Positions 1-8,098 are shown, counted from the stretch's first letter. The stretch: 59,643 nt of DNA from an uncultured Lachnospiraceae bacterium (GCA_947630025.1 CANRFZ010000018.1:1-59643), one strand, 5' to 3'. Notes: generated by a model from the letters alone, not told the origin. Program-made: numbers and translations.

Positions 1-84
1 TGGGATGATTCAAAAGTTATTTACCGCAGCGCAGATAAAAGCTGGCTGCTATGGATAAAAGTACGGAAACTCAAGAACACTTGA
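1..84 (+). CDS. C-terminal tail of an unidentified gene entering from the left edge
   Basis: Frame 1 is open from the window edge to a TGA at 82-84 and would encode 27 residues rich in Lys, Trp and Leu. It could be the end of a gene that starts outside the window. It is too short to assign a family, and chance is a real alternative. Confidence 0.3.
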   Translation, partial: WDDSKVIYRSADKSWLLWIKVRKLKNT

Positions 85-179
85 TGTGTATTGTTTTCAT
101 GATACAGACATGATATACTTTAATCTGTATATTTAATATAATTCTAAAATATGAAAATAAGACAAAGGAGAAGGTAGTT

Positions 180-1160
180 ATGGCTAATAGAAACAAGAAC
201 AAAATATCAATTATAAGCACGGTATTGGCGTTTATTTCACTATTGTCAGTATATTTGATACCCATTTCAATATATGAATCAGAATGGTCTGAAGAGAAAG
301 AGTATTGGAAGTTAATGGACGGTTTTATACCAATCATTAAGTATATTCCTGTAATACTACTGGTAGGAATAATTGTGTTTTCATTATTGAAAATAACCAC
401 AGCTATGTTTATTTTCTCTTTATGTTATGTGACATTAGGGATAGCTGTTATATCTTATACGTTGAAATATTCTAAACCATGCTATGGATTAGCAATAATA
501 GTTATTGAAATGGCTTTAATTGTTGGTTTGGCTATTCTTCAGTTTAGAAAAAAACTTGCAATAGGAAAGAAGGATGTAAATATAGAATTGGCTGCTGATG
601 AAAAACTAATAATCAAAGGTGAAAAGCAAGGGGTTGGTGCTGCCTCGATAGGTTTCATTTTCACAATTATTCTTGGTGTTGTCTTATTTGCAGTGGGTTG
701 TAATCTCATGGATTCCTATTTAACGGTTTCTGCTGGTAAAGTATGTATTGCCTTCTCGGTGATTATAATTATTGCCTCAATAATAGGACTATTATATTTT
801 GGAAATTGTACAATATTTGTAACTGATAAAAGAGTATGTGGAAAAGCAACATTTAACAAAAGAATTGACTTACCAATAGATTCCATTACAGTAGCATCAG
901 ATATACCAACATTCCATGGTGTTGCTGTGGCAACATCTTCTGGAAGAATTAAATTTTATTATTTACAAAACTCCGCAGATGTTTATTCTAGCATTTGTAA
1001 GTTGCTTATAGATAGACAATCTAAGAACACATTAAAAGATATTCCAAGGAAACAGCATAATGATTTAGATGGTTTAGTTAAATTGAAGGAATTGTTAGAT
1101 GGAGGTATTATTACTCAAGAAGAATTTGATGCTAAGAAAAAGCAACTTTTAGGATTGTAA
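180..1160 (+). CDS. Multi-pass membrane protein with C-terminal SHOCT motif
   Basis: A 326-residue protein with hydrophobic segments near residues 10-30, 55-75, 78-98, 102-122, 155-175 and 190-210. A short soluble part follows (about 210-285) that may be a PH-like domain. The last 30 residues (DGLVKLKELLDGGIITQEEF) are a typical SHOCT motif, a short oligomerisation or binding segment found at protein ends. A good ribosome site (AAAGGAGAAGG) precedes the ATG. Base composition is clearly AT-rich compared with the core genes further right, which suggests acquisition. Function is unknown. Membrane location and the SHOCT call are well supported; the PH-like call is tentative. Confidence 0.75.
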   Translation: MANRNKNKISIISTVLAFISLLSVYLIPISIYESEWSEEKEYWKLMDGFIPIIKYIPVILLVGIIVFSLLKITTAMFIFSLCYVTLGIAVISYTLKYSKPCYGLAIIVIEMALIVGLAILQFRKKLAIGKKDVNIELAADEKLIIKGEKQGVGAASIGFIFTIILGVVLFAVGCNLMDSYLTVSAGKVCIAFSVIIIIASIIGLLYFGNCTIFVTDKRVCGKATFNKRIDLPIDSITVASDIPTFHGVAVATSSGRIKFYYLQNSADVYSSICKLLIDRQSKNTLKDIPRKQHNDLDGLVKLKELLDGGIITQEEFDAKKKQLLGL

Positions 1161-1172
1161 TTATTAAAATGC

Positions 1173-1197
1173 GGGGATGAAAAATATTTCCATCCCC
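1173..1197 (+). terminator. Possible terminator hairpin after the SHOCT gene
   Basis: GGGGATG at 1173-1179 pairs with CATCCCC at 1191-1197, 13 nt after the stop codon. There is no real T-run after it, so efficiency is uncertain. Confidence 0.4.
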
Positions 1198-1223
1198 TAA
1201 TTCATGTAGATATGAATTAACAA

Positions 1224-1246
1224 TTTTGGTGATGTGCCCATTTTAC
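1224..1246 (+). repeat. Repeat copy 1 (GTGATGTG-containing 23-mer)
   Basis: This 23-nt stretch recurs at 2498-2520 with about two substitutions and one length difference. Each copy lies just upstream of a gene that has lost its 5' end (cotJC here, acyl-CoA dehydrogenase at the other copy). It may be the border of an excised or decayed mobile element. Confidence 0.5.
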
Positions 1247-1728
1247 GGTCCTTTTACGCTATTTCTCAGATGTGCAATTTCGATACCGACATCGGCACCG
1301 AAGAACTGGCGCATCTGGAGATGGTAGCCACTATCGTACACCAGCTCACCAAGGATCTGTCCATGGAGGAAATCGAGAAATCCGGCTTCGCCAACTACTA
1401 TGTAGACCACACGACAGGCATCTGGCCGCAGGCTGCCGGCGGTGTACCGTTCAACGCCTGCGAGTTCCAGTCGAAAGGCGACATCATCACCGACCTGATG
1501 GAAGATATGGCTGCCGAGCAGAAAGCCCGCACCACCTACGACAACATCCTGCGGCTCATCGGCGATCAGGAGATCTGCGATCCGATCCGCTTCCTGCGCG
1601 AGAGGGAAGTCGTGCACTTCCAGAGGTTTGGGGAAGCGCTGCGCATCGTACAGGATAAGCTGAACGAGAAGAATTTCTATGCGTTCAACCCGGGATTCGA
1701 CTGCGATGAGTGTGTGGGGAAGAACTAG
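1234..1728 (+). pseudogene. cotJC: 5'-truncated CotJC-like manganese catalase
   Basis: From about 1288 the frame encodes a clear CotJC/manganese-catalase C-terminal part. It has TDIGTEELAHLEM (metal-ligand helix), a second helix with EDMAAEQKARTTYD, and FLREREVVHFQRF. Intact CotJC proteins have roughly 60 more residues before the first of these, including metal ligands. The residues before TDIG here do not match the family, and the only starts are GTG/TTG codons in non-homologous sequence. The gene therefore looks truncated by a rearrangement at about 1246-1288, next to the 23-nt repeat. GC content is higher than its neighbours. CotJC is a spore-coat catalase; this copy is probably inactive. 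Confidence 0.75.
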
Positions 1729-1790
1729 AGGGCACTTATAAGCGCGCCTATGCGCATGGTTAGCGTACCTTGTTTGAGATAAAAGAGAGG

Positions 1791-1825
1791 CGCCGTCACT
1801 ATTACAGTAGTGGCGGCGGTCTTCT
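1791..1825 (+). terminator. Hairpin terminator after the cotJC remnant
   Basis: The arms GCCGTCACT and AGTGGCGGC (one G-T pair) form a stable stem around 1792-1818, followed by the weak T-rich stretch CTTCTT. Confidence 0.5.
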
Positions 1826-1889
1826 TAATGTTACTGCATAATTTTATCATGGCATATACATCATATAACAAGTGAGCTCATTCATTTGC

Positions 1890-2204
1890 TCATCCAATTG
1901 CATTTTCATAGTCCTGCAATTCATGGTACATACCTTCAACTATCACCTTATCCTGTTTTACCCGATACACCAATAAATATTTATGTTTCTGAAAATGAAT
2001 TTTATGAAATCCTAACTTTCTTAAACGTTCGCTATTACAATATCCCAAACTATCCGCTTGTCCCTCAAGTATCTTAATTGTATCATCGAAATCCTGCATC
2101 AAATTGACTGCCGCTTGCGGATTCATAAGTACATTGTAAATATAATTCAGGAATTTATCATACTGTCGATTTGCCAGCTCAGACACCTCTACTTTATATT
2201 GCAT
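1890..2204 (-). CDS. RelE/ParE-superfamily toxin
   Basis: A 104-residue basic protein with the RelE/ParE layout: an N-terminal helix pair (VSELANRQYDKFLNYIYNVL), then the C-terminal strands KHKYLLVYRVKQDKVIVEGMYHEL. Family members are ribosome-dependent mRNA interferases (RelE) or gyrase poisons (ParE); I cannot tell which from sequence alone. Its start overlaps the end of the upstream antitoxin gene by 11 nt, the usual coupling of a type II module. Genes around it are mostly broken, which fits a selfish module in an accessory region. Confidence 0.75.
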   Translation of the reverse strand: MQYKVEVSELANRQYDKFLNYIYNVLMNPQAAVNLMQDFDDTIKILEGQADSLGYCNSERLRKLGFHKIHFQKHKYLLVYRVKQDKVIVEGMYHELQDYENAIG

Positions 2205-2433
2205 ATTTCTCCTTCATTCGTTGCGACACAATATCAGCCGGTGTTGTAGCTCCCATATCGCTTTTTTTCATGGATTCAGTAAGCTGCCTGACAATGACAT
2301 CTTCATTCAATGACTCCATAGGTATATCACTCATATCTTTAAAAATGAGATATTGAATATATTTTTGAACTTCTCTTAGTTTATCTTCCGGCATTGTTTC
2401 AAGCATTGAAATTGTATATTCTAACGTGCTCAT
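2194..2433 (-). CDS. Antitoxin partner of the RelE/ParE-like toxin
   Basis: A 79-residue acidic protein (MSTLEYTISMLETMPEDKLREVQKYIQYLIF) directly upstream of and overlapping the toxin gene. The N-terminal helices resemble short antitoxins that dimerise there and wrap the toxin with an extended C-terminus. The ribosome site AGGAGGCG precedes the ATG. Assignment rests mostly on size, charge and gene order. The pair is probably autoregulated by the antitoxin-toxin complex. Confidence 0.65.
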   Translation of the reverse strand: MSTLEYTISMLETMPEDKLREVQKYIQYLIFKDMSDIPMESLNEDVIVRQLTESMKKSDMGATTPADIVSQRMKEKYAI

Positions 2434-2497
2434 AAACGCCTCCTGTTATCTTTTTCCGTTTCCATTATTATAATATACATTTCCGCGTAATTCAATC

Positions 2498-2520
2498 ATT
2501 TTAGTGATGTGCTCATTTAC
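2498..2520 (+). repeat. Repeat copy 2 (GTGATGTG-containing 23-mer)
   Basis: Near-identical to 1224-1246 and in the same orientation. It lies about 50 nt before the point where homology to acyl-CoA dehydrogenase begins. Confidence 0.5.
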
Positions 2521-2572
2521 TTTTCCTGCTTCTGAAAAGCATTCTAAACGTATTCTTTTTCCGGTCTTTCAT

Positions 2573-3245
2573 CAAGCAGCCGCAGCGCCAACTCCATTTG
2601 AGGGCTTAGGCTCTTTCCCGCTTGCAGAGTTTGGTACAGAAGAACAAAAGTAGAAATACCTTGTGCCGCTTTTGAAAGGGGAAAAATTAGGTGCTTTTGC
2701 CGTAACCGAACCGTCTGCCGGAAGCGACTTAGGCAACCAACAGACAACCGCCGTTGACATGGGCGACTATTGGCTTCTGAACGGTTCAAAAATTTTCATT
2801 ACAAACGGCTGCTATGCAGATACTTATTTTGTCACGGCCATGACAGATAAAAGCCAACGCAGTAGAGGTATTTCCGGCTTTATTGTAGAAAAAGGCACTT
2901 CCGGTTTTACATTTGGAACCAAAGATTTCACAATATCAGTTTACACAGTTTGAACTTGCCGATATGCAGACAAGAGTTGACGCCGCACGACTACTTGTAT
3001 ATCGTGCAGCACAGGCAAAACAGGATCACGAACCGTTTTCGCACCTTGCGGCTATGGGTAAATTATATGCAGCAGAAGCAGCTACAAACGTGACGCGCCG
3101 TTGTGCGCAACTTGCAGGATATGACGGGTATACAAGGAATTATCCTTTTGAGCGTTTCATGCGTGACGCAAAAATCACAGAGATATACGAGGGGACAAGC
3201 GAAGTTCAAAGAATGGTTATCTCCTCATATATAGGGATAAAATAA
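2573..3245 (+). pseudogene. Decayed acyl-CoA dehydrogenase (butyryl-CoA dehydrogenase type)
   Basis: Homology starts near AEFGTEEQK (2624) and continues through KGEKLGAFAVTEPSAGSD, the FAD/substrate-binding segment, to GISGFIVEKGTSGFTFGTKD. There are three lesions. The 5' half is missing. An in-frame TAG at 2651-2653 sits where the family has Gln (EEQK-stop-KYL). At about 2930 an internal deletion of roughly 65 codons with a frameshift joins GFTFGTKD to QFTQFELADMQTRVDAARLLVY. The C-terminus after that is intact, including the catalytic-region signature RDAKITEIYEGTSEVQRMVIS. In an intact state it would oxidise short-chain acyl-CoA with electron-transferring flavoprotein. This copy cannot be functional. 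Confidence 0.85.
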
Positions 3246-3249
3246 CTTT

Positions 3250-3540
3250 TTATATTTTGTTTCGATCATCTATCATATATTTCATGTTATGGTACTTTGA
3301 AATAACATCTTCAAAGCCCAGCGATTTGTAAAGACTGTATCCTGAATCAGTAGCTTTTAAAGTTCTTCTGATTCAGCCAACAATAATGGAAATTTCAAGC
3401 CATCGAAATTCCACGACATCTGCAAAATCTTTTCTTGGTCTTGGTGCAGGGGCTTCATTTGCAATTTCCAAAGAAATAGCTCCAACTAACTGTCCCTTTA
3501 TATCAATGAAACCTACTAATTCGTTGTACGCAAAATAATC
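3250..3540 (-). pseudogene. GNAT acetyltransferase remnant
   Basis: On the minus strand this stretch translates to an open segment (VGFIDIKGQLVGAISLEIAN), a TGA stop, then ATDSGYSLYKSLGFEDV and a TAA. The second part is the typical GNAT C-terminal ending, where the last strand follows LYxxLGF. The central acetyl-CoA-binding motif is missing and the two parts are separated by a stop, so it is a broken gene. It occupies the otherwise empty 295 nt between the acyl-CoA dehydrogenase remnant and the PIN-type toxin gene. Confidence 0.65.
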
Positions 3541-4047
3541 TCAAAATTTGCTTTTCAGCCCAACATAGTTCAAAACTTTATTACACAGGTTTTTCCCCAA
3601 ACGAATATCATAACGCAGCAACCTGTCCAAACATTCTTCCACATCGGACGCACGAAGCAACTGTTTATCATATGCAAACATCAGGATGCCCACCGTTCCG
3701 ATATATGCGATATCCAATTTCTTCGCAACGGTACGCCCTTTGCGCTCATCCATCAGCAGCAGTTCAGCGTTCTGTTCTTCATACAAGATCATAGCCTCGC
3801 TCTCTCCTGCATCAAGCCCGGAAACCTTTCTGAGCAATTCGACCGAAGATTTATTTTTTACGCTTACAGTTGTTAAAAAAGCACTTGCAATAACCTGTTT
3901 TGCCTCCTCTACAAATGCCGGATTAGATACCAGTTCATGATATACTGCCTCCGGCAGCATCACTTTACCATACAAAGCCTGCAGAAGATCCAACCGTCCA
4001 AGCTTTACTAGGGATAAGATAGGGGTAGTGTCCGAAACTACAATCAT
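3541..4047 (-). CDS. PIN-domain protein of the DUF3368 type (VapC-like toxin)
   Basis: 168 residues with PIN-domain acidic positions: D6 in VVSDTTPILSL, the GLDAGESEAM segment, and LLLMDERKGR near residue 100. DUF3368 proteins are PIN-fold RNases paired with UPF0175 antitoxins, and that partner is directly upstream with a 4-nt ATGA overlap (4044-4047). The likely role is an RNA-cleaving toxin of a VapBC-like module. The C-terminal helix (RYDIRLGKNLCNKVLNYVGL) is typical. All key acidic residues appear present, so it may be active. Confidence 0.8.
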   Translation of the reverse strand: MIVVSDTTPILSLVKLGRLDLLQALYGKVMLPEAVYHELVSNPAFVEEAKQVIASAFLTTVSVKNKSSVELLRKVSGLDAGESEAMILYEEQNAELLLMDERKGRTVAKKLDIAYIGTVGILMFAYDKQLLRASDVEECLDRLLRYDIRLGKNLCNKVLNYVGLKSKF

Positions 4048-4316
4048 TTTTTCCCCACCAGCCTTTTTACGGTTCTGACTTCTTCCTCAAACTCCGTATC
4101 TGACATATCCAGATACGGAATCCCCATTTCTCCATAAATCTGTATCAACTCCATCTTACTAAGTCCGAGAAGTTCCGCTGCTTTTCCATGTGATATGGTA
4201 TCATTGGCTATACTCGGATAAATCAGAACTGCATTCCTGACTTCTTCCGTTGTTTCATCTAACACGTACTGCCGAATCGTTTCCGGCACTTTTATTTCTA
4301 TATTTGTCATGACCAT
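4044..4316 (-). CDS. UPF0175-family antitoxin
   Basis: About 90 residues of the UPF0175 family: an N-terminal strand (IEIKVPETIRQYVLDETTEEVRNAVLIYPSIAND), then a helix-turn-helix-like part (ISHGKAAELLGLSKMELIQIYGEMGIPY). An upstream ATG at 4343 is in frame, but AAGGA lies 9 nt before the ATG at 4316, so I prefer 4316. It overlaps the DUF3368 toxin gene by 4 nt. It probably binds both the toxin and its own promoter. Confidence 0.8.
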   Translation of the reverse strand: MVMTNIEIKVPETIRQYVLDETTEEVRNAVLIYPSIANDTISHGKAAELLGLSKMELIQIYGEMGIPYLDMSDTEFEEEVRTVKRLVGKK

Positions 4317-4455
4317 AAGATCACATCCTTCCATTATTTCCAATTTTCTATAAACATAGTATACCTTTGTCCGCGCTTATTTACAACCTGTTTTTTCTAC
4401 ATCTACGATTTTCAGCTTTGACATTATTTCGAGTCTCGCGCCATCATCGCAGCCC

Positions 4456-4845
4456 CTATCTTCCCCTCGCCATCCTGCGTGGATACCACCTCTGGAACCA
4501 GCCCGTAAAGATCCCCATGAATACCGGAAGGATGGAATTAATCATTCCGACATACCCTCCCGCGGCGGTGCTCATGATCAAATATGTCCAGATCGGGGTG
4601 GCCAGATAGAGAATCCACCATGCAACCGTCAGGATGCGGTTCGTCCTGATAAACATGGGATTCCGCAGAGCCTTCTCCCCTCCGTAACCATACATGGAAT
4701 ATTCGGCGGAAAGAGGAATCCTGCGGCAGGCGGACAGACTCCACATCACGCCATACGCCAAATACGACAATGACATGATAACGCCCGCCGGCAGGCCGAT
4801 CAGCAGCAGGACGGAAAATACCCCACCGCTGCAGAGGAAATGACA
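4456..4845 (-). pseudogene. Membrane-protein remnant
   Basis: From about 4845 the frame reads FLCSGGVFSVLLLIGLPAG and continues through GVMWSLSACRRIPLSAEYSM to VAWWILYLATPIWTYLIMS and a third hydrophobic stretch ending at 4456. It has no proper start and follows directly, in the same frame, after the TAA of the SCP2-like piece at 4846. In related clostridial proteins I recall a flavodoxin part, an SCP2 part and a membrane part in this order, so this is probably the tail of one original gene. That fusion history is inference. Confidence 0.5.
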
Positions 4846-5157
4846 TTATACAACGGCGGAGCCCTCTATTTTTCCGGCGGCAATCTCCCGCCATACCGAA
4901 AATGGCGTGTGAATTACCGTAGCCGGTCTGCCGTCAAACTCCGTGGTGACACGACCTTGCTTCTCTCCCAAAATGACGCGGTAACGTTTCCCGATATCGG
5001 TGTAATCGATGTCAAAAACGATATTGGCGCCGCGATAGGCTGCCGGATGATGAGCGCCGCCATTTGTCTTGTAAATGTCAAGGGAAAAGGCGTCCGTAAG
5101 CCTGAGTGTGTTGCTGCGCTCATCCTTGGGACTTCCGTTGATGACCAGAATATTCAT
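4846..5157 (-). pseudogene. Flavodoxin-type reductase start joined to an SCP2-like fragment
   Basis: The ATG at 5157, with GGGAGG upstream, begins MNILVINGSPKDERSNTLRL, the FMN phosphate-binding start of NAD(P)H-dependent oxidoreductases. After about 30 residues it jumps to an SCP2-like segment (DTDIGKRYRV-type, then FDGRPATVIHTPFSVWREIAAGKIEG). It stops at 4846 before the SCP2 domain is complete. The rest of the flavodoxin domain (about 150 residues) is missing, which indicates an internal deletion. The ATG overlaps the stop codon of an upstream open stretch (ATGA), the mark of a former operon. Confidence 0.6.
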
Positions 5158-5343
5158 TGTCTTTCCTCCCAGCTTTCCAAAAGTGCCTTGCAGCTTTCCG
5201 CCCAGTCGAGATACAACTGCACATAGCGTCTGCCAAAATCCAAAGTCATCTGCCAGTAAAGAATACCCCAATTCCCCTGTAAATCCGGCTGGTCTGCGCC
5301 GTCCAGAAATAGTTGAGCGACTCCTTGAAAACGTAACTGCCGC
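5154..5343 (-). pseudogene. Short open remnant between two flavodoxin genes
   Basis: The stretch ending LDFGRRYVQLYLDWAESCKALLESWEERQ stops exactly at the ATG of the next remnant (ATGA overlap), so it was probably a translated gene end. No start codon with a ribosome site is visible, and a second frame here also reads plausibly (GSYVFKESLNYFWTAQ), suggesting a frameshift. Family unknown. Confidence 0.35.
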
Positions 5344-5835
5344 CTATTTTTCCTCGTCTCCCAGCTTCCCGCAGAACTCCTCGATTGCCTTTTCGTTCTC
5401 CGGCTTCGTTTTCTGTTTCGGCTCCACAAGCCATAGCGTCGGCACATCGCCAGCCACGCCCAGCAGCGACTTGAGCGCCGCAAACGTTTTCTCTGCGCTT
5501 CCGCCCATGCTGCACGCCGCAAACGCAAAACGCTTTCCCTCCAGATGTTCCGTCTGAATAAAAGTCCGAAGCGGCGGCGTCACCGTTCCTGCCCAGACCG
5601 GCGTCACAAATACGATCTGCCCATACTGCCCCAGATCAGCCTGATACGGCTCCAGTTCCGGCGCTTCCTTAAAGACGGCGCTGCCGCCTCCGAAAAAGAA
5701 TTTGCCGAACCCTTTCGCGGGATAGGCTTTCTTCGGCACAAGCCGCAGCGTATCCGCGGATAGCGCGGACGAGATCCGCTCCGCCATCCACTGCGCGTTT
5801 CCGCTCTGTGAAAAATATACAACCAGTGTTTTCAT
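5344..5835 (-). CDS. Flavodoxin
   Basis: 163 residues, complete. The FMN phosphate loop is visible at the N-terminus (VVYFSQSGNAQWMAERI), followed by the GQYGQIVFVTPVWAGTVTPPLRTFI segment that holds the isoalloxazine ring. FAFAACSMGGSAEKTF comes next. Length is normal for this flavodoxin_4/5-like group, which transfers electrons or reduces quinones. Its ATG overlaps the TGA of a DUF234-type ATPase remnant. It is the only intact gene between 4.4 and 6.1 kb. Confidence 0.8.
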   Translation of the reverse strand: MKTLVVYFSQSGNAQWMAERISSALSADTLRLVPKKAYPAKGFGKFFFGGGSAVFKEAPELEPYQADLGQYGQIVFVTPVWAGTVTPPLRTFIQTEHLEGKRFAFAACSMGGSAEKTFAALKSLLGVAGDVPTLWLVEPKQKTKPENEKAIEEFCGKLGDEEK

Positions 5836-6062
5836 TTTGTCCTCCTTGTCCGTATGGAATTTTCGTATAAATCCTCCAGTGATAACAATAATACATCCTC
5901 GTTTTCCAGCTTGTCAAACCAATCGGTGTAGCCGCTCAGCGAGAAAAACAGATATTTGACTATCTTGTATTTTGGAGAGAGCAGCCGCGCCCGTCGCAGC
6001 AGGGTATCATAGACGCTTTTGTCAATCTTTTCGTTTTTAAATTTGCACTCTCCCGCAGAGAA
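5832..6062 (-). pseudogene. C-terminal remnant of a DUF234/PD-(D/E)xK AAA+ ATPase
   Basis: The frame ending in the TGA at 5832-5834 reads GECKFKNEKIDKSVYDTLLRRA, followed by KYKIVKYLFFSLSGYTDWFD. This is the usual nuclease-like tail (ECK motif) of archaeal/clostridial ATPase_2-DUF234 proteins. No ATPase domain is present upstream, so only the last 70 or so residues survive. A complete relative lies at 43360-44721. From 6063 to 6127 I see nothing. Confidence 0.65.
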
Positions 6063-6127
6063 TTACCGCAGAAAATCTTCCTGCATCTCCATGAAAATTT
6101 TTTGAAATCCATGAAAACTTCGCACCA

Positions 6128-7474
6128 CTACTTCCGCAGCATCACATCCACTGTCCGGTACTCGCTGCCGCCGTTCCAGACGGAAAGGATCAGTCCCGCG
6201 ACCTCGTCCACCTCGACTGCCCTGTCGAAACCGGCTATCTCCTGCGCGCGGTTTTTTTCGCTGTCCAAATAACCGCTGCCGCCGGTTCCCGCCGTTTCGG
6301 GAAGCCTTGTGCCGTCCTGAAGGATCAGCCCTATGACTGTCGGAATGCCGTTTTCATCCTGTTTTGTCTCGGGAACCCCATTCACCTCATAATGCACATG
6401 GACGGAAATCGGAGATAGCTCGATGCTCTCCACGGTAAACGCCGTGTCCGCTACCGGCTGCCCCACTGCGATATGCTCCGCGGCGCTCACATCGGGAAGC
6501 TGGATGTCAAACGCCCATCTGCCCCTCGCCCACGACTGGATCACCGGTTTTCTATTCCCTGCGGCATCTTTGACAAACTCCACTGCGTCGATATCCCGAA
6601 ATTCCACATGGAGCGTCCTGCCCAGCAGGGAAGCCGCAGAATCTCCCCTGCTCCCGATACTTGCACTGATCACATACGCCATATCGCCGTTTTCGTCGGT
6701 ATAATGATTGAGCGTCCTGCCTTCCTCGTCATACGCCACCGGCGTTCCGTCGTCATACACCAGATTGCCCTCCTCATCGGCGGTGATTCCGGTATAGATA
6801 TGGCTGGACATATTAACCCAGCTCTCCTCTCCGTCGGGATCGTCGGCCAGATAGATGTCCGTCAGATTTGCCGACACAACCTCCCACGCCTCCGCGTGAA
6901 AACCGGAAATCCGGAAAGACAGGTACGCAACCTTCTCATCCGCGATGACCGTCTCCGGCGCGATCGTCACGCCGTCGCAGGTCACGGCGGCGGATGCCGC
7001 AGCCGCGCCTTCCGCGTTTCCGCCATCGCCGCTCTGTGTCTCCTGCTTTGACGGCATTTCATACACTTTCGCGATCCCCTGTTCCACCAGCTCCCGCTGC
7101 TGCCCGTCGGTGGCCTGCAATATTCCGTTCATGCCTCTGCCCCAGTAATAACGCAGGGCTGCCGCCGCGCTGATACTGCACGCCGCCAGAAGACAGACGC
7201 CTGCAATAGCCGCTGCCGGCACGCGGAATCTCCCGCCTCTGGCTTTTCCTTTTTTTTGTTCCGCCTGATTGGTGCTTTTCTCCGTCATTTTCCTCATACC
7301 GCTCTCCTCCTGTCTGATCTTCTCAAAAGCGCAGTCCGTTTTCCGACGCACGATCTCTGAAAGTTCCGTCTCTGAAGGAAATAAATGCTCCGGTATCTTT
7401 TTCTCTTTTCCTGCCATTTTATTCTCCATTCTGCATTTTCCGCATTTCCCTGTTTCCGTCTGCCCTCTACTCAT
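6128..7474 (-). CDS. DUF4179-type anti-sigma factor (single-pass membrane protein)
   Basis: 448 residues from the first ATG. There is a charged cytoplasmic N-terminus (about 1-87), one transmembrane helix (about 88-108, VPAAAIAGVCLLAACSISAAAAL) and a large extracellular part with DUF4179-like sequence (VTCDGVTIAPETVIADEKVAYLSFRI). The gene overlaps the end of the ECF sigma gene (ATGAGTAG), so translation is probably coupled. A second possible start is the ATG at 7417 with GGAG before it. By family and context it should hold the sigma factor inactive at the membrane until an envelope signal arrives. The signal is unknown. Confidence 0.75.
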   Translation of the reverse strand: MSRGQTETGKCGKCRMENKMAGKEKKIPEHLFPSETELSEIVRRKTDCAFEKIRQEESGMRKMTEKSTNQAEQKKGKARGGRFRVPAAAIAGVCLLAACSISAAAALRYYWGRGMNGILQATDGQQRELVEQGIAKVYEMPSKQETQSGDGGNAEGAAAASAAVTCDGVTIAPETVIADEKVAYLSFRISGFHAEAWEVVSANLTDIYLADDPDGEESWVNMSSHIYTGITADEEGNLVYDDGTPVAYDEEGRTLNHYTDENGDMAYVISASIGSRGDSAASLLGRTLHVEFRDIDAVEFVKDAAGNRKPVIQSWARGRWAFDIQLPDVSAAEHIAVGQPVADTAFTVESIELSPISVHVHYEVNGVPETKQDENGIPTVIGLILQDGTRLPETAGTGGSGYLDSEKNRAQEIAGFDRAVEVDEVAGLILSVWNGGSEYRTVDVMLRK

Positions 7475-7973
7475 CCCGGTAATACGCCTCGATCTGCTTC
7501 CTGCCTCTGGCGAGCCGCGTCTTGACGGTGCCCAGCGGCAGGGCGAGCATCTGCGCGATCTCCCGCACCTTGAAGCCTTGGCTATAATAAAGTTCCATCG
7601 GCAGGCGGTACCGCTCCTCTACAGAGGCGTAGGCCTCCTTGAGCTCCAGATTGTACTCGTCCCACACAGACGGTTCTTCACAGTGTTCGAGATCGCCGTC
7701 AGCCGGATATGCCCTGCGGATGCTATAGCATTGGTTGATGAGTATTCTCGTCATCCACGTTTTGAAATACTCCGCCTTTCTCAACGTATCCAGCTTTTCC
7801 CAGCAGATGAGGATCGTGTCCTGCATGGCGTCCGCGGCGTCCTCCTCGTTCATCAGGATCGCAATCGCCGTCCGGTACATATCTTTCCTATAGCTCTGCA
7901 TCAGTTCGGTAAATGCTTCCTGATCGCGCCGCTGCGCTCTCTTGACCAGAAATTTCATCTCGCTGCCGTTCAT
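7467..7973 (-). CDS. ECF-type RNA polymerase sigma factor
   Basis: 168 residues. Region 2 is visible (DQEAFTELMQSYRKDMYRTAIAILMNEEDAADAMQDTILICWEKL). Region 4 is also present, with its helix-turn-helix (RLPMELYYSQGFKVREIAQMLALPLGTVKTRLARGRKQI). The start is set by AGGAGAG five bases before the ATG at 7973; a long upstream open frame has no ribosome site. The anti-sigma gene follows with an 8-nt overlap. Such factors usually activate their own operon plus envelope-stress genes. The D,D-carboxypeptidase just upstream is a plausible target, but nothing here proves it. Confidence 0.9.
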   Translation of the reverse strand: MNGSEMKFLVKRAQRRDQEAFTELMQSYRKDMYRTAIAILMNEEDAADAMQDTILICWEKLDTLRKAEYFKTWMTRILINQCYSIRRAYPADGDLEHCEEPSVWDEYNLELKEAYASVEERYRLPMELYYSQGFKVREIAQMLALPLGTVKTRLARGRKQIEAYYRDE

Positions 7974-7996
7974 CGCTTCTCTCCTGCGCCGTATTT

Positions 7997-8031
7997 CTGT
8001 AAGATAGGGCGGGCCCACCTGCATCTTACAG
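7997..8031 (-). promoter_or_regulatory. Inverted repeat upstream of the ECF sigma gene
   Basis: Perfect 9-bp arms (CTGTAAGAT/ATCTTACAG) enclose a GC-rich centre, 24 nt before the sigma ATG. TGTAA resembles the -35 core of some Firmicute ECF promoters, so it may be an autoregulatory site or a leader hairpin. No matching -10 could be fixed. Confidence 0.35.
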
Positions 8032-8069
8032 TCATTAGACGAACATAATTCCGGTTTGGTTTCAAATAC

Positions 8070-8098
8070 AAAAAAACGGCGCGTTCTGCCGTGCCGTT
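8070..8098 (-). terminator. Intrinsic terminator after the D,D-carboxypeptidase gene
   Basis: On the minus strand AACGGC (8098-8093) pairs with GCCGTT (8080-8075), and the second arm runs into a T7 tract (8076-8070). It lies about 40 nt past the stop codon. Confidence 0.75.

Noticed and set aside
1234..1728. Functional manganese catalase
   Set aside because: The first third, with metal ligands, is missing and the preceding sequence does not match the family.
5154..5528. A 124-codon gene across the flavodoxin 3' region
   Set aside because: Most of it is antiphase to the intact flavodoxin gene; only the last 60 codons beyond 5344 may be a real remnant.
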